Position numbers and translations under genes: made by a program | In this document: positions 17,936-26,894 of the stretch, one piece after another | Numbering within the stretch: position 1 is the stretch's first letter | How the letters are laid out: each line of letters opens with the position of its first letter | Notes under the pieces: generated by a model | Seen by the model: only the letters and a program-made list of their open reading frames with translations | What the model was told of the DNA's origin: nothing | The model's database searches: none | Assembly (NCBI RefSeq): GCF_030131845.1 | Contig: NZ_JASKYM010000002.1 | Location: 124,001 to 188,000 of the forward strand | Length of the DNA: 64,000 bases | Reading direction: 5' to 3' | From: Romboutsia sedimentorum | GTDB lineage: Bacteria; Bacillota; Clostridia; Peptostreptococcales; Peptostreptococcaceae

Positions 17936-19831
17936 ATGAAAAAAGAAGATAGAAATATATATATATCAAATATTGATTTAGATGAAGCTATAGATAGTTA
18001 TTTTGAAAAGATAAACTTTGAAAATAATTCTTATGAAGAAATAGATGTTTATGATTGTTTAGATAGAGTAACTATTGAATGCATTTTTGCTAAAAACTCT
18101 TCACCTCATTATAATAGTGCTGCAATGGATGGAATTGCAGTTATTTCACAAAATACGATGGGAGCAAGTGAAGTAAATCCTAAAATATTAGAATTAAATA
18201 AAGATTTTATTTATGTTAATACTGGGAATGTAATAAATGATGATTATAATGGCGTAATAATGATTGAAGATGTTATGGAACTTGAAAATGATAAAGTTCA
18301 AATAATAGCGCCTGCATACCCTTGGCAACACATAAGACCTATTGGTGAGGATATTGTAGCAGGAGAGATGATATTGCCTTCTAATCATAAAATACGCCCT
18401 ATAGACATAGGTGCACTTATTAGTGGAGGAATTTCAAAAGTAAAAGTATTTAAAAAACCTATAGTTTCTATAATACCTACAGGTAGTGAAATAATAGAAA
18501 ATATAGATGAACTTGAAAAAGGTAAAATTTTAGATACTAATTCTAGGGTTTTTGAAAATTTAGTAAATAAGTATGGTGGAATTTCAAATAGATACTCACC
18601 ACAAAGAGATGATTATGAAAAATTAAAAAGCACTATAGATGAAGCTAGTAAAAATAGTGATCTAGTAGTAGTAAATGCAGGAACTTCAGCAGGAAGTAAA
18701 GATTTTATAGTTAAAGTTATAAGAGAAATTGGGGAAGTTGTAGTTCATGGAATAGCTTTAAAACCTGGAAAGCCAACTATACTTGGGATAGTAAATAATA
18801 AGCCTGTAGTTGGAATACCTGGATATCCAGTTTCAGCGTACATAGTGTTTGAAGAAATTGCTAAAAGAATAATATTAAAATGGAGTGGATTAGATAAAGA
18901 ACAAGAAGATACTTATGATGCTATACTTTCTAAGCGATTAGTTTCGTCTTTAAAACACAAAGAAATAGTTAGAGTTAACTTAGGTTATATAAATGAAAAA
19001 TTAGTAGCTACACCACTAACTAGAGGTGCAGGAGTTACTATGAGTTTAGTTAAAGCCGACGGACTACTAGAAATACCTAGAAACTATGAAGGTATAGAAG
19101 CGGGAAGTACTGTAAAAGTTAAAATTTTAAAACCTATGAATGAAATAAAAAATTCATTAGTTTCTATAGGAAGTCATGATATAGTCATGGATATATTGGC
19201 AAACAAAATGAATTTATCTTCAGGTCATGTTGGTAGTATGGGTGGGATTATGGCAATTAAAAGAGATGAAGCTCATATTGCCCCAATACATTTATTAGAT
19301 ATGAATACTGGAGAATATAATGTAAGTTATGTTAAAAAATATTTTAAAGATGAAAAAATGGCTTTAATAAAAGGACTTAGAAGACTTCAAGGATTTATAG
19401 TTCAAAAGGGAAATCCTAAGAACATACAAAAATTTGAAGATTTGATAAGCAAAGATGTTAGCTATATAAATAGACAAAGAGGTGCAGGAACTAGACTTTT
19501 ATTAGATTATAATTTAAATAAATTAAATATATGCGTAGATGAAGTTATTGGTTATGAAAGAGAAATGAATACTCATATGGCAGTAGCAGTTACAGTTAAA
19601 AGTGAAAGTGCAGATACTGGTCTTGGAGTAATGTCTGTTGCTAAAGCTATGGATTTAGATTTTATTTCTGTAGGATATGAAAGTTATGATTTCTTAATTA
19701 GAGAAGAAAATTTAAAAGACAAGAAAATTAAAAAATTTATAGATATATTAAAAAGTGAAGAGTTTAAGAGTGAAGTTGAAAAACTTGGTGGCTATGAATT
19801 TGACAAGATAGGTGAGGTTGTTCATATATGA
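17936..19831 (+). CDS. MoeA-like protein fused to a C-terminal PBP-like domain
   Basis: 631 residues. Residues about 1-405 form a second MoeA-type domain (YNSAAMDGIAV, VNTGNVINDDYNGVIMIEDV, IPTGSEI, NAGTSAGSKDF, GIPGYPVSAYIVF). Residues about 410-631 are a periplasmic-binding-protein-like domain with no signal peptide (SGHVGSMGGIMAIKRDEAH, NRQRGAGTRLLLDY, ESADTGLGV). The same fusion is known in anaerobes and archaea beside MoeA genes. The PBP part is thought to bind an oxyanion or pterin in the cytosol, but I know of no firm function. Two MoeA-type proteins in one operon may divide molybdenum and tungsten between them (inference). Confidence 0.9.
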   Translation: MKKEDRNIYISNIDLDEAIDSYFEKINFENNSYEEIDVYDCLDRVTIECIFAKNSSPHYNSAAMDGIAVISQNTMGASEVNPKILELNKDFIYVNTGNVINDDYNGVIMIEDVMELENDKVQIIAPAYPWQHIRPIGEDIVAGEMILPSNHKIRPIDIGALISGGISKVKVFKKPIVSIIPTGSEIIENIDELEKGKILDTNSRVFENLVNKYGGISNRYSPQRDDYEKLKSTIDEASKNSDLVVVNAGTSAGSKDFIVKVIREIGEVVVHGIALKPGKPTILGIVNNKPVVGIPGYPVSAYIVFEEIAKRIILKWSGLDKEQEDTYDAILSKRLVSSLKHKEIVRVNLGYINEKLVATPLTRGAGVTMSLVKADGLLEIPRNYEGIEAGSTVKVKILKPMNEIKNSLVSIGSHDIVMDILANKMNLSSGHVGSMGGIMAIKRDEAHIAPIHLLDMNTGEYNVSYVKKYFKDEKMALIKGLRRLQGFIVQKGNPKNIQKFEDLISKDVSYINRQRGAGTRLLLDYNLNKLNICVDEVIGYEREMNTHMAVAVTVKSESADTGLGVMSVAKAMDLDFISVGYESYDFLIREENLKDKKIKKFIDILKSEEFKSEVEKLGGYEFDKIGEVVHI

Positions 19832-20271
19832 ATAAAACAGGAGTAGTAATAGCAATTAATATAAGCAAAGAAAAAGGAGTTATAAAAACTCCTATAGAAG
19901 TAGGTTTCTTTAAAGAAAACCATGGTTTAGTAGGAGATGCTCATGCAGGAGACTGGCATAGACAAGTAAGCTTACTAGGAGATGAAAGTATAGATAAGAT
20001 AAGAGCAATGGGTATTGATGACTTAGGTAGTGGTAAATTTGCAGAAAATATAACTACTAAAGATATAATCTTATACAAATTGCCTGTAGGAACTAAATTG
20101 AAAATAGGTGAGACTATTCAAGAAGTCACTCAAATAGGAAAAAAGTGCCATGCAGGTTGTGCTATAAAATCTCAAGTTGGAGATTGTGTAATGCCTAGAG
20201 AAGGAATATTTACTAAAATTTTAAAAGCTGGAAAGATAATACCAGGGGACAAAATAGAAGTTATAGAGTAA
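19828..20271 (+). CDS. MOSC-domain protein
   Basis: 147 residues, a stand-alone MOSC domain (Moco sulfurase C-terminal). The start overlaps the preceding stop (ATGA). Conserved features are GLVGDAHAGDWHRQVSLL and a Cys pair in GKKCHAGC, with GDCVMPREGIFTKIL near the end. MOSC proteins bind molybdenum cofactor and may carry sulfur or reduce N-hydroxylated compounds. Position at the end of a cofactor operon suggests cofactor handling or modification. Exact role unknown. Confidence 0.9.
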   Translation: MNKTGVVIAINISKEKGVIKTPIEVGFFKENHGLVGDAHAGDWHRQVSLLGDESIDKIRAMGIDDLGSGKFAENITTKDIILYKLPVGTKLKIGETIQEVTQIGKKCHAGCAIKSQVGDCVMPREGIFTKILKAGKIIPGDKIEVIE

Positions 20272-20290
20272 TAGGTATGTTATTTAATAA

Positions 20291-20333
20291 AAAAGACAGA
20301 TTAATTTCAAAAATTAATCTGTCTTTTTTGTGT
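20291..20333 (+). terminator. Strong terminator at the right edge of the redox island
   Basis: Perfect 16-bp stem 20291-20306 with 20312-20327, loop of 5, ending in a run of six T. It insulates the island from the division cluster. The following 200 bases up to ftsL are AT-rich with no clear promoter. Confidence 0.93.
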
Positions 20334-20536
20334 GTTTATAACTTTAGTTATATTAATTAGAGAGGTTTTTTTACAAAAAAATTATCTATTAATTTATTAA
20401 AAGATACAGGTACTAACACAAAAAAATAAAAAAATTGTTATTTAGTGTATTAATTTTACGATGAAAGTTTAAAGGAAGGTTGATAACAAATCACAAATAT
20501 AATATAGAGATTTAATAAAGCGTGAAGGTGGCATAT

Positions 20537-20893
20537 ATGAAAAAAAATAAAAAAATAAAAAACATGAATGAATATAAAAAAGGAAAAAAGAATAAGCATA
20601 AAAAGAAACGAAATGTAAAATTTAAAAAGAAAATATTTATATCTTTAATATCTATTTCGATAGTAGGCATTCTAATAGGAAGTATGTGTGGGTATACAGT
20701 TGTATCTGACCTTAAGTACGACATTCATTACTTAAAGCAAGATTTGCGTAAAGAACAAGTTAGATTAGAAGAATTAAAGGCAAAAGTAGATACTGATAAA
20801 TCTATACAAGAAATAGAAAAAAAAGCTAAAGAAGAACTTGGTATGGACTATCCTACAAAGAGTCAAACAAGATACATAGAAGTTGAAAAGTAA
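20537..20893 (+). CDS. FtsL-like septum-formation initiator protein
   Basis: 118 residues from the ATG at 20537, chosen because AAGGTGG lies five bases upstream; an in-frame GTG at 20522 lacks one. The first 36 residues are strongly Lys-rich, then one membrane segment (about residues 38-57), then a coiled coil (about 60-105). This is the small bitopic FtsL/DivIC plan. It precedes spoVD by 13 bases. FtsL is normally a divisome scaffold for the transpeptidase; beside SpoVD it may work mainly in the sporulation septum or cortex (inference). Sequence identity to FtsL is weak, so the call rests on topology and position. Confidence 0.75.
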   Translation: MKKNKKIKNMNEYKKGKKNKHKKKRNVKFKKKIFISLISISIVGILIGSMCGYTVVSDLKYDIHYLKQDLRKEQVRLEELKAKVDTDKSIQEIEKKAKEELGMDYPTKSQTRYIEVEK

Positions 20894-20906
20894 GGGGGGG
20901 GAAAAA

Positions 20907-22886
20907 TTGAACAAAAAGATAAAAAGAGTAAGTAAAAAAAGATTAGTAATGGTTCTTGTATTAGCTTGTGCTTTGTTTTTAGGGCTTACGTTTAGAACTG
21001 GATATCTTCAATTGATAAAGGGTGATTGGCTAAGTACTAAAGCTACAGACCAACAAACAAGAGAAATCCCTATAGAACCTAAAAGAGGAACTATATATGA
21101 TAAAAACATGAAAGAACTTGCAGTGAGTGTTACCAAATATACTGTATGGTGTAAGCCTGTAGAGGTTAAAGATAAAGATGAAGCTGCAAAAAAAGTTTCA
21201 CAAATATTAGGTAAAGAACAAAAGGATATTCAAAAACTTGTAAGTAAAAAGAACATGGCATTAGTTAAAATAGAAAGATGGATAGATGATGATAAAGCAA
21301 CTAAAATAAGAGAAGCTAAAATTTCAGGTATATGGGTTGCTGAGGATAATCAAAGATATTATCCATATGGAAACTTTGCTCCTTATGTATTAGGACATAC
21401 ATCTTCAGATTCTCAAGGTATAGCTGGGATTGAAATGAAATATGACAAACACTTAAAAGGAAAGTCTGGAAAACTAATAGTAAGTACTGATGCATCAGGA
21501 AGAGAAATACCAAGAGGTATGGAAAAATATTTTGAGCCAACTCAAGGGGATGGATTAGTTACAACAATAGATGAGGTAATACAACATTATACAGAAAAAG
21601 CAGTTCAAAAAGCATATGAACTTAATAATGCAAAAAGAGTTAGTGTAGTTACAATGGATCCAAAGACAGGGGATATATTGTCTTTAGCATCAAAACCAGA
21701 CTACAATCCTAATGACCCGAGAACTCCAATGTACCCATACTATCAAGAAGAATTAGATAAATATGAGGATAAAGATAAATTAAAAGGATATTATCAAATG
21801 TGGAGAAATCCAGTAGTAAGTGATACATATGAACCGGGATCAACTTTTAAATTAATTACATCATCTGCTGGATTAGAAGAGAATGTAATTAAGGATAATG
21901 AAAAATTCACTTGTACAGGAAGTGTAACTGTAGGAGGCCGAAAAATAAAATGTTGGAGACATTATAGACCTCATGGACCACAATTATTTAAACAAGGTGT
22001 CCAAAATTCATGTAACCCAGTTTTTGTAGAAGTAGGAAGTAGACTTGGAGTTTCAAAAATGTATGATTATATAGAAGCTTTTGGATTTATGGATAAAACA
22101 GGTATAGATTTACCTGGAGAAGCTAAGGGTATTTTATATAATGAAAAAAATGTAGGGCCAGTAGAACTTGCTACAATATCTTTTGGTCAATCAATATCAG
22201 TAACACCTATACAACTTATAAGTGCAATATCATCAATAGCAAATGATGGAAATTTAATGGCACCAAGAATAGTAAAAGCATATACAGATAATCAAGCGAA
22301 TATAGTGGATGAAATCCCTCCTAAGGTAGTAAGACAGGTAATATCTAGTGATACATCTAAAAAGATGATGGACATAATAGAATCTGTTGTAAGCGAAGGG
22401 TCAGGTAAAGCTGCATATATACCAGGATACAGAATCGGTGGAAAAACAGGTACAGCTCAAAAGGTTGTAGATGGAAAATATGCTCAAGGAAAATACATAT
22501 GTTCATTTATGGGTGTAGCTCCATGTGATGATCCTCAAATAGTAGTTCTTGCTATAGTAGATGAACCAACAGGGGTAATGGCATTTGGTAGTACAACAGC
22601 TGGACCTATAGTAAAAGAAATAATGAATGACTCTTTAAAATATTTAGGGGTAGAACCAAAATATAGTGAAAAAGAAAAAGAAGAATTCCAAAGAGAACAA
22701 GTGAGTGTTCCTGATGTAAGAAACTTACCAATAGAAGAAGCTACTAAAGTATTGGAAGAAGCGAAGTTAAAACCGAATTTAGATACAGATATAGAAATAG
22801 ATAAAGGTACTAAGGTTGCAGATATGTTCCCAAAACCTGGTATAAAAATAGCTGAAGGGTCTAGTATAATGTTATATTTCAAATAA
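20907..22886 (+). CDS. spoVD: SpoVD-type class B penicillin-binding protein
   Basis: D,D-transpeptidase for spore cortex and possibly asymmetric-septum peptidoglycan. The TTG at 20907 follows a G-rich ribosome site by about six bases and gives 659 residues; the longer in-frame start would sit inside ftsL. One membrane segment near residues 14-33, then the dimerisation domain. The transpeptidase domain has STFK (near 311), SCN (near 370) and KTGTAQ (near 515). A C-terminal PASTA domain starts at VSVPDVRN, the feature separating SpoVD from many FtsI proteins. It is the only class B enzyme in the window. Confidence 0.94.
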   Translation: MNKKIKRVSKKRLVMVLVLACALFLGLTFRTGYLQLIKGDWLSTKATDQQTREIPIEPKRGTIYDKNMKELAVSVTKYTVWCKPVEVKDKDEAAKKVSQILGKEQKDIQKLVSKKNMALVKIERWIDDDKATKIREAKISGIWVAEDNQRYYPYGNFAPYVLGHTSSDSQGIAGIEMKYDKHLKGKSGKLIVSTDASGREIPRGMEKYFEPTQGDGLVTTIDEVIQHYTEKAVQKAYELNNAKRVSVVTMDPKTGDILSLASKPDYNPNDPRTPMYPYYQEELDKYEDKDKLKGYYQMWRNPVVSDTYEPGSTFKLITSSAGLEENVIKDNEKFTCTGSVTVGGRKIKCWRHYRPHGPQLFKQGVQNSCNPVFVEVGSRLGVSKMYDYIEAFGFMDKTGIDLPGEAKGILYNEKNVGPVELATISFGQSISVTPIQLISAISSIANDGNLMAPRIVKAYTDNQANIVDEIPPKVVRQVISSDTSKKMMDIIESVVSEGSGKAAYIPGYRIGGKTGTAQKVVDGKYAQGKYICSFMGVAPCDDPQIVVLAIVDEPTGVMAFGSTTAGPIVKEIMNDSLKYLGVEPKYSEKEKEEFQREQVSVPDVRNLPIEEATKVLEEAKLKPNLDTDIEIDKGTKVADMFPKPGIKIAEGSSIMLYFK

Positions 22887-22926
22887 ATAAAAAGTAACAG
22901 ATTATTAACATATACTTAGAAAGACC

Positions 22927-22955
22927 TTCAAAAAAACAAAAATATAGTATATAAT
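22927..22955 (+). promoter_or_regulatory. Putative SigA promoter for murF and downstream genes
   Basis: TTCAAA at 22927-22932, 17-bp spacer, TATAAT at 22950-22955. It lies between spoVD and murF and would uncouple precursor synthesis from spoVD. Confidence 0.45.
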
Positions 22956-22977
22956 TATAAAGTTAAGGTTAGTAGCA

Positions 22978-23012
22978 GGCAATGTATATGTGGATATACA
23001 TTGCCTTTTATT
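22978..23012 (+). terminator. Hairpin between spoVD and murF
   Basis: Perfect 11-bp stem 22978-22988 with 22995-23005, followed by a short T run. It lies only about 16 bases past the start site predicted from the 22927-22955 promoter. It may end spoVD transcription, or act as an attenuator or 5' stabiliser for the murF transcript. Confidence 0.6.
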
Positions 23013-23059
23013 GGAAATTTATATAAACAATAGAAAAAGGACTTAAAGGAGGCATGAAT

Positions 23060-24433
23060 ATGAACAGTCTAACGATATCAGAGTTAGTACTTGCAACGAA
23101 AGGTAGACTAATAGCTGGGAACGAAAATGACCGTATAAATGACGTTATTATAGATAGCAGATCTGCAAATAAAGAAAATATATTTGTAGCTATAGTTGGA
23201 GAAAGTTTAGACGGACATGAATTTATTAAATCTGCATATGAAAATGGATGCAGAAATTTTATGAAAAACGAAAGTAATAGCATAAAATTAGATAGTTCGG
23301 ACATAAATTTAATAGAAGTTAAAGATACAGAGATAGCTATGGGAGATATAGGAAAATATTATAAATCGAAATTTAATATACCATATATCGGAATTACGGG
23401 TAGTGTTGGTAAAACAACTACTAGGGATATGATCTATGCTACAGTGTCAGCAAAGTTTAACACATTAAAAAATGAAGGTAATTTAAATAACCAGCTTGGA
23501 GTGCCACTAACATTATTTAACTTAAATGAATCTCATGAATGTGGTGTAATTGAGATGGGTATGTCTGGGTTTGACGAAATAAAATATTTAGCTAATATAG
23601 TAAACCCTCAAATAGGAGTTATATCTAATATAGGATTATCTCATATAGAAAACTTAGGCTCGCAAGAAGGAATCTTAAAAGCTAAGATGGAAATAACATC
23701 AAATTTTGATTCTTCAAGTACATTAATAGTTAATGGAGATGATAAATTTTTATCTACTTTAAAAAATAAAAATCACGAATATAAGTTAAAGACGTTTGGA
23801 TTTAATGAAGATAATGATATTTATTGTAGTAGCTATGATATGAATGAAGAAAGTATAACATTTGTATGTATGATAAACAATAAAAAAGAAGAAATATTTA
23901 TACCTACAGTAGGTGAACATAATATATATAACGCAATGGGTGCTATATTAGTGGGTATGAGTTTAGGACTTTCTTTAGATGAAATAAAAGAAGGTTTAAA
24001 AAACTTTAAAGCAACTGGTATGAGACTGGATATAGTTAAAACTGATAAATTAACAATAATAAACGATACATATAATGCAAGCCCAGACTCTATGAAAGCA
24101 GCGTTAAAAATTTTAGGAAGATATAAAAATAAAAGGGTTGCAATACTTGGAGATATGTTTGAAATGGGAACTCATGCAGAGTATGGTCATAGATTAGTAG
24201 GAGAAAGTGTTATAAATAACGCTGATTTATTAATAACTATAGGATGTAATTCTAGATTTATAGGAAGTGAAGCCTTAAACTTAGGGTTTGATGAAGAAAA
24301 TATACATCATTTTGATACGAAAGAAGATGCTATTAATAAAATAGATAACTTATTAAAAGAAAAAGATATCGTATTAGTTAAAGCATCTAGAGGTATGAAA
24401 TTAGAAAAAATAGTAGAATATCTTAGTAAATAA
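23060..24433 (+). CDS. murF: UDP-MurNAc-tripeptide--D-Ala-D-Ala ligase MurF
   Basis: Adds D-Ala-D-Ala to the peptidoglycan precursor. 457 residues from the ATG at 23060, which is seven bases after AAAGGAGG; the ATG at 23054 is too close to that site. Mur-ligase motifs: GSVGKTTTRD (P-loop), NEGNLNNQLGVP, EMGMSG, and NDTYNASPDSMKAAL, which marks MurF. MurE, which usually precedes it, is absent from this cluster. Confidence 0.96.
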   Translation: MNSLTISELVLATKGRLIAGNENDRINDVIIDSRSANKENIFVAIVGESLDGHEFIKSAYENGCRNFMKNESNSIKLDSSDINLIEVKDTEIAMGDIGKYYKSKFNIPYIGITGSVGKTTTRDMIYATVSAKFNTLKNEGNLNNQLGVPLTLFNLNESHECGVIEMGMSGFDEIKYLANIVNPQIGVISNIGLSHIENLGSQEGILKAKMEITSNFDSSSTLIVNGDDKFLSTLKNKNHEYKLKTFGFNEDNDIYCSSYDMNEESITFVCMINNKKEEIFIPTVGEHNIYNAMGAILVGMSLGLSLDEIKEGLKNFKATGMRLDIVKTDKLTIINDTYNASPDSMKAALKILGRYKNKRVAILGDMFEMGTHAEYGHRLVGESVINNADLLITIGCNSRFIGSEALNLGFDEENIHHFDTKEDAINKIDNLLKEKDIVLVKASRGMKLEKIVEYLSK

Positions 24434-24474
24434 CAAAACTAAAGAGATAGCCAGCAAGGGAGAGGAGATATATT

Positions 24475-25440
24475 ATGTTAGGAATAACAGAACTTACTTA
24501 TACAGCATTGATTTCATTTCTAATAGTAGTTATATTAGGACCAATATTTTTACCTATGTTAACAAAATTCAAATTCGGTCAGACAGTTAGAGAAGAAGGG
24601 CCAAAAACACATTTAGCAAAAAATGGAACACCGACTATGGGTGGGATATTAATGATAGTAGCAATCCTTATAACGGGACTTACTAGAAGTAAAGTTGGAT
24701 CAGATATGGTAATAGGTCTAATGTCTATAGTAGGATTTGGTCTTGTAGGGTTTATAGATGACTTTATAATTATAAAGAAAAGAAGATCGCTAGGATTAAG
24801 AGCATGGCAAAAAATAGTACTTCAATTTGCTCTAGCTTTATATATATCATATTATCAATATACATCAGCAGCTAGTGCACCACAGCTTATAATACCATTT
24901 ACAGATGCAGTTATAAATTTAGGAGCATTATATATTCCTATAATGACATTTATAATAGTTGGGATTGTTAACGCGGTAAACCTAACTGATGGATTAGATG
25001 GATTAGCATCAGGAGTAACTTTAATAGTTGCTACATTCTTTATGTTACTTGCATCAACAGTAACTGTTAACACAGATGTAGCAGTTCTAGCGGCAGCAAC
25101 GGTAGGAGGCTGCTTAGGATTCTTAGGATTTAACTCATATCCAGCAAAAGTATTTATGGGTGATACAGGTTCAATGGCTCTAGGTGGAGCGGTTGTTGCA
25201 TTTTCTGTATTAACAAACTCTATTTTATTAATACCATTAGTTGGAGGAATATATTTTGCAGAAGCTATATCTGTAATACTTCAAGTAGGGTCTTTCAAAT
25301 TAAGAGGAAAAAGAATATTTAAAATGGCTCCAATTCATCATCACTTTGAACAATGTGGATGGCCTGAAACTAGAGTAGTATTTGTATTTTGGATAACTAC
25401 CGTAGTATTAGCATGGATAGGTATAATAGCAATATTCTAA
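24475..25440 (+). CDS. mraY: Phospho-MurNAc-pentapeptide transferase MraY
   Basis: Makes lipid I at the membrane. 321 residues with about ten hydrophobic segments. Family motifs: GTPTMGGI, the catalytic Asp pair in GFIDDF, VNLTDGLDGLA, FMGDTGSMALGG and MAPIHHHFE. GAGAGGAGA precedes the ATG. It lies between murF and murD as in most Firmicutes. Confidence 0.97.
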   Translation: MLGITELTYTALISFLIVVILGPIFLPMLTKFKFGQTVREEGPKTHLAKNGTPTMGGILMIVAILITGLTRSKVGSDMVIGLMSIVGFGLVGFIDDFIIIKKRRSLGLRAWQKIVLQFALALYISYYQYTSAASAPQLIIPFTDAVINLGALYIPIMTFIIVGIVNAVNLTDGLDGLASGVTLIVATFFMLLASTVTVNTDVAVLAAATVGGCLGFLGFNSYPAKVFMGDTGSMALGGAVVAFSVLTNSILLIPLVGGIYFAEAISVILQVGSFKLRGKRIFKMAPIHHHFEQCGWPETRVVFVFWITTVVLAWIGIIAIF

Positions 25441-25456
25441 ATTTGGGGGTAGAAAA

Positions 25457-26815
25457 ATGAACCTAGAAAATAAAAAAATTCTATTAATAGGTCTTGCAAA
25501 AACTGGTATATCAACAATTAAACATTTAGATAAACTAGGTGAAAGCATAATAGTTAATGACATAAAAGATAAAGAAAAATTAAGTGATATACTTAAAGAA
25601 TTAGAAAATTTAGATAATGTTGAATATATATTAGGATATCATCCAGAAAATGTTGATGATATAGATATGGCTGTGGTATCACCAGGCGTGCCATTAGACT
25701 TACCTTTTATATTAAAACTAAAATCAAAAAACATAGAGATAATAGGTGAAGTAGAGTTAGCTTATAGGCTATCTAACAATCCTACATTTATAGGAATAAC
25801 AGGTACAAATGGTAAAACAACTACAACTAGCTTAGTAGGAGAAATATTTAAAAAATCTAATGTAGATACTTATATAGTTGGAAACATAGGTAATCCAGTT
25901 ATAGATACTGTAGGAGTTGCAAATGAAAAATCAGTTTTAGTTACTGAATTAAGTAGTTTTCAATTAGAGAGTATAGATACGTTTAAACCTAGGGTTAGTG
26001 CAATACTAAACTTTACAGAAGATCACTTAAATAGACACCATACTATGGAAAATTACATAGAAGCAAAATCTAGAATATTTATGAATCAAAATAGCGAAGA
26101 TTTTTGTATTCTAAACTATGATGACGAAGTAGTAAGAGAGATAAGTAAAGATATAAAAGCTAAAAAAATATTCTTTTCTAGAAAAAAACAACTTGAAGAA
26201 GGAATATATTTAAATAAGGACAATAATATAGTTATAGATATAAATGATAAAGTAGTTCTTTTAAATAAAGAAGAGCTAAGCTTACCAGGAAATCATAACT
26301 TAGAAAACTGTATGGCAGCAATAGGTATCTCATATGTATCTAATGTAGATATAGAAGTTATAAAGGATGTATTAAAAAGTTTTGCAGCAGTAGAACACAG
26401 ACAAGAATTTGTAAAAAATTTAAATGGAGTAATGTTTGTAAATGACTCTAAAGGGACTAATCCAGATTCAACTATAAAGGCAATTCAGTCTTATAAGAGA
26501 CCGATAATATTAATAGCAGGTGGAATGGATAAGCAAAGTAATTTTGATGAACTTTTAGATGTTGCAAAAGAAAATGTTAAGGCATTAGTGCTTTTAGGAG
26601 AAACTGCTTCTAAAATACAAACTATTGCAAAAGAAAAAGGATTTAAAGAGATTTATAAAGTTAAAGATATGAAAGAAGCGGTTAGCATTTCTTATAAAAT
26701 AGCAAATAAAGAAGATGTTGTACTTCTTTCTCCAGCTTGTGCAAGCTGGGATATGTATAAAAGTTTTGAAGTAAGAGGTAACGACTTCAAAGATAATGTA
26801 CACAATTTAAAATAA
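25457..26815 (+). CDS. murD: UDP-MurNAc-L-alanine--D-glutamate ligase MurD
   Basis: Adds D-Glu to UDP-MurNAc-L-Ala. 452 residues. The N-terminal Rossmann part begins KILLIGLAKTGIST. The Mur-ligase P-loop is GTNGKTTTTS near residue 117; ELSSFQLE, ILNFTEDHLNRH, HRQEF and FVNDSKGTNPDS follow, the last typical of MurD. GGGGG before the ATG is the ribosome site. Confidence 0.97.
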   Translation: MNLENKKILLIGLAKTGISTIKHLDKLGESIIVNDIKDKEKLSDILKELENLDNVEYILGYHPENVDDIDMAVVSPGVPLDLPFILKLKSKNIEIIGEVELAYRLSNNPTFIGITGTNGKTTTTSLVGEIFKKSNVDTYIVGNIGNPVIDTVGVANEKSVLVTELSSFQLESIDTFKPRVSAILNFTEDHLNRHHTMENYIEAKSRIFMNQNSEDFCILNYDDEVVREISKDIKAKKIFFSRKKQLEEGIYLNKDNNIVIDINDKVVLLNKEELSLPGNHNLENCMAAIGISYVSNVDIEVIKDVLKSFAAVEHRQEFVKNLNGVMFVNDSKGTNPDSTIKAIQSYKRPIILIAGGMDKQSNFDELLDVAKENVKALVLLGETASKIQTIAKEKGFKEIYKVKDMKEAVSISYKIANKEDVVLLSPACASWDMYKSFEVRGNDFKDNVHNLK

Positions 26816-26818
26816 CCT

Positions 26819-26841
26819 CTTACCTCACGAATGGAGGTAAG
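26819..26841 (+). promoter_or_regulatory. Hairpin burying a Shine-Dalgarno-like GGAGGT upstream of spoVE
   Basis: Perfect 8-bp stem 26819-26826 with 26834-26841, loop of 7, no T run. The 3' arm contains GAGGT, the only strong ribosome-binding sequence near the ATG at 26850. This argues that either the downstream ATG at 26895 is used or translation is controlled by the hairpin. Confidence 0.4.
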
Positions 26842-26894
26842 TCTATCGGATGCCCAAGGAAGTATTAAAAAAACGAGTTGATAAGGGAACAAAG

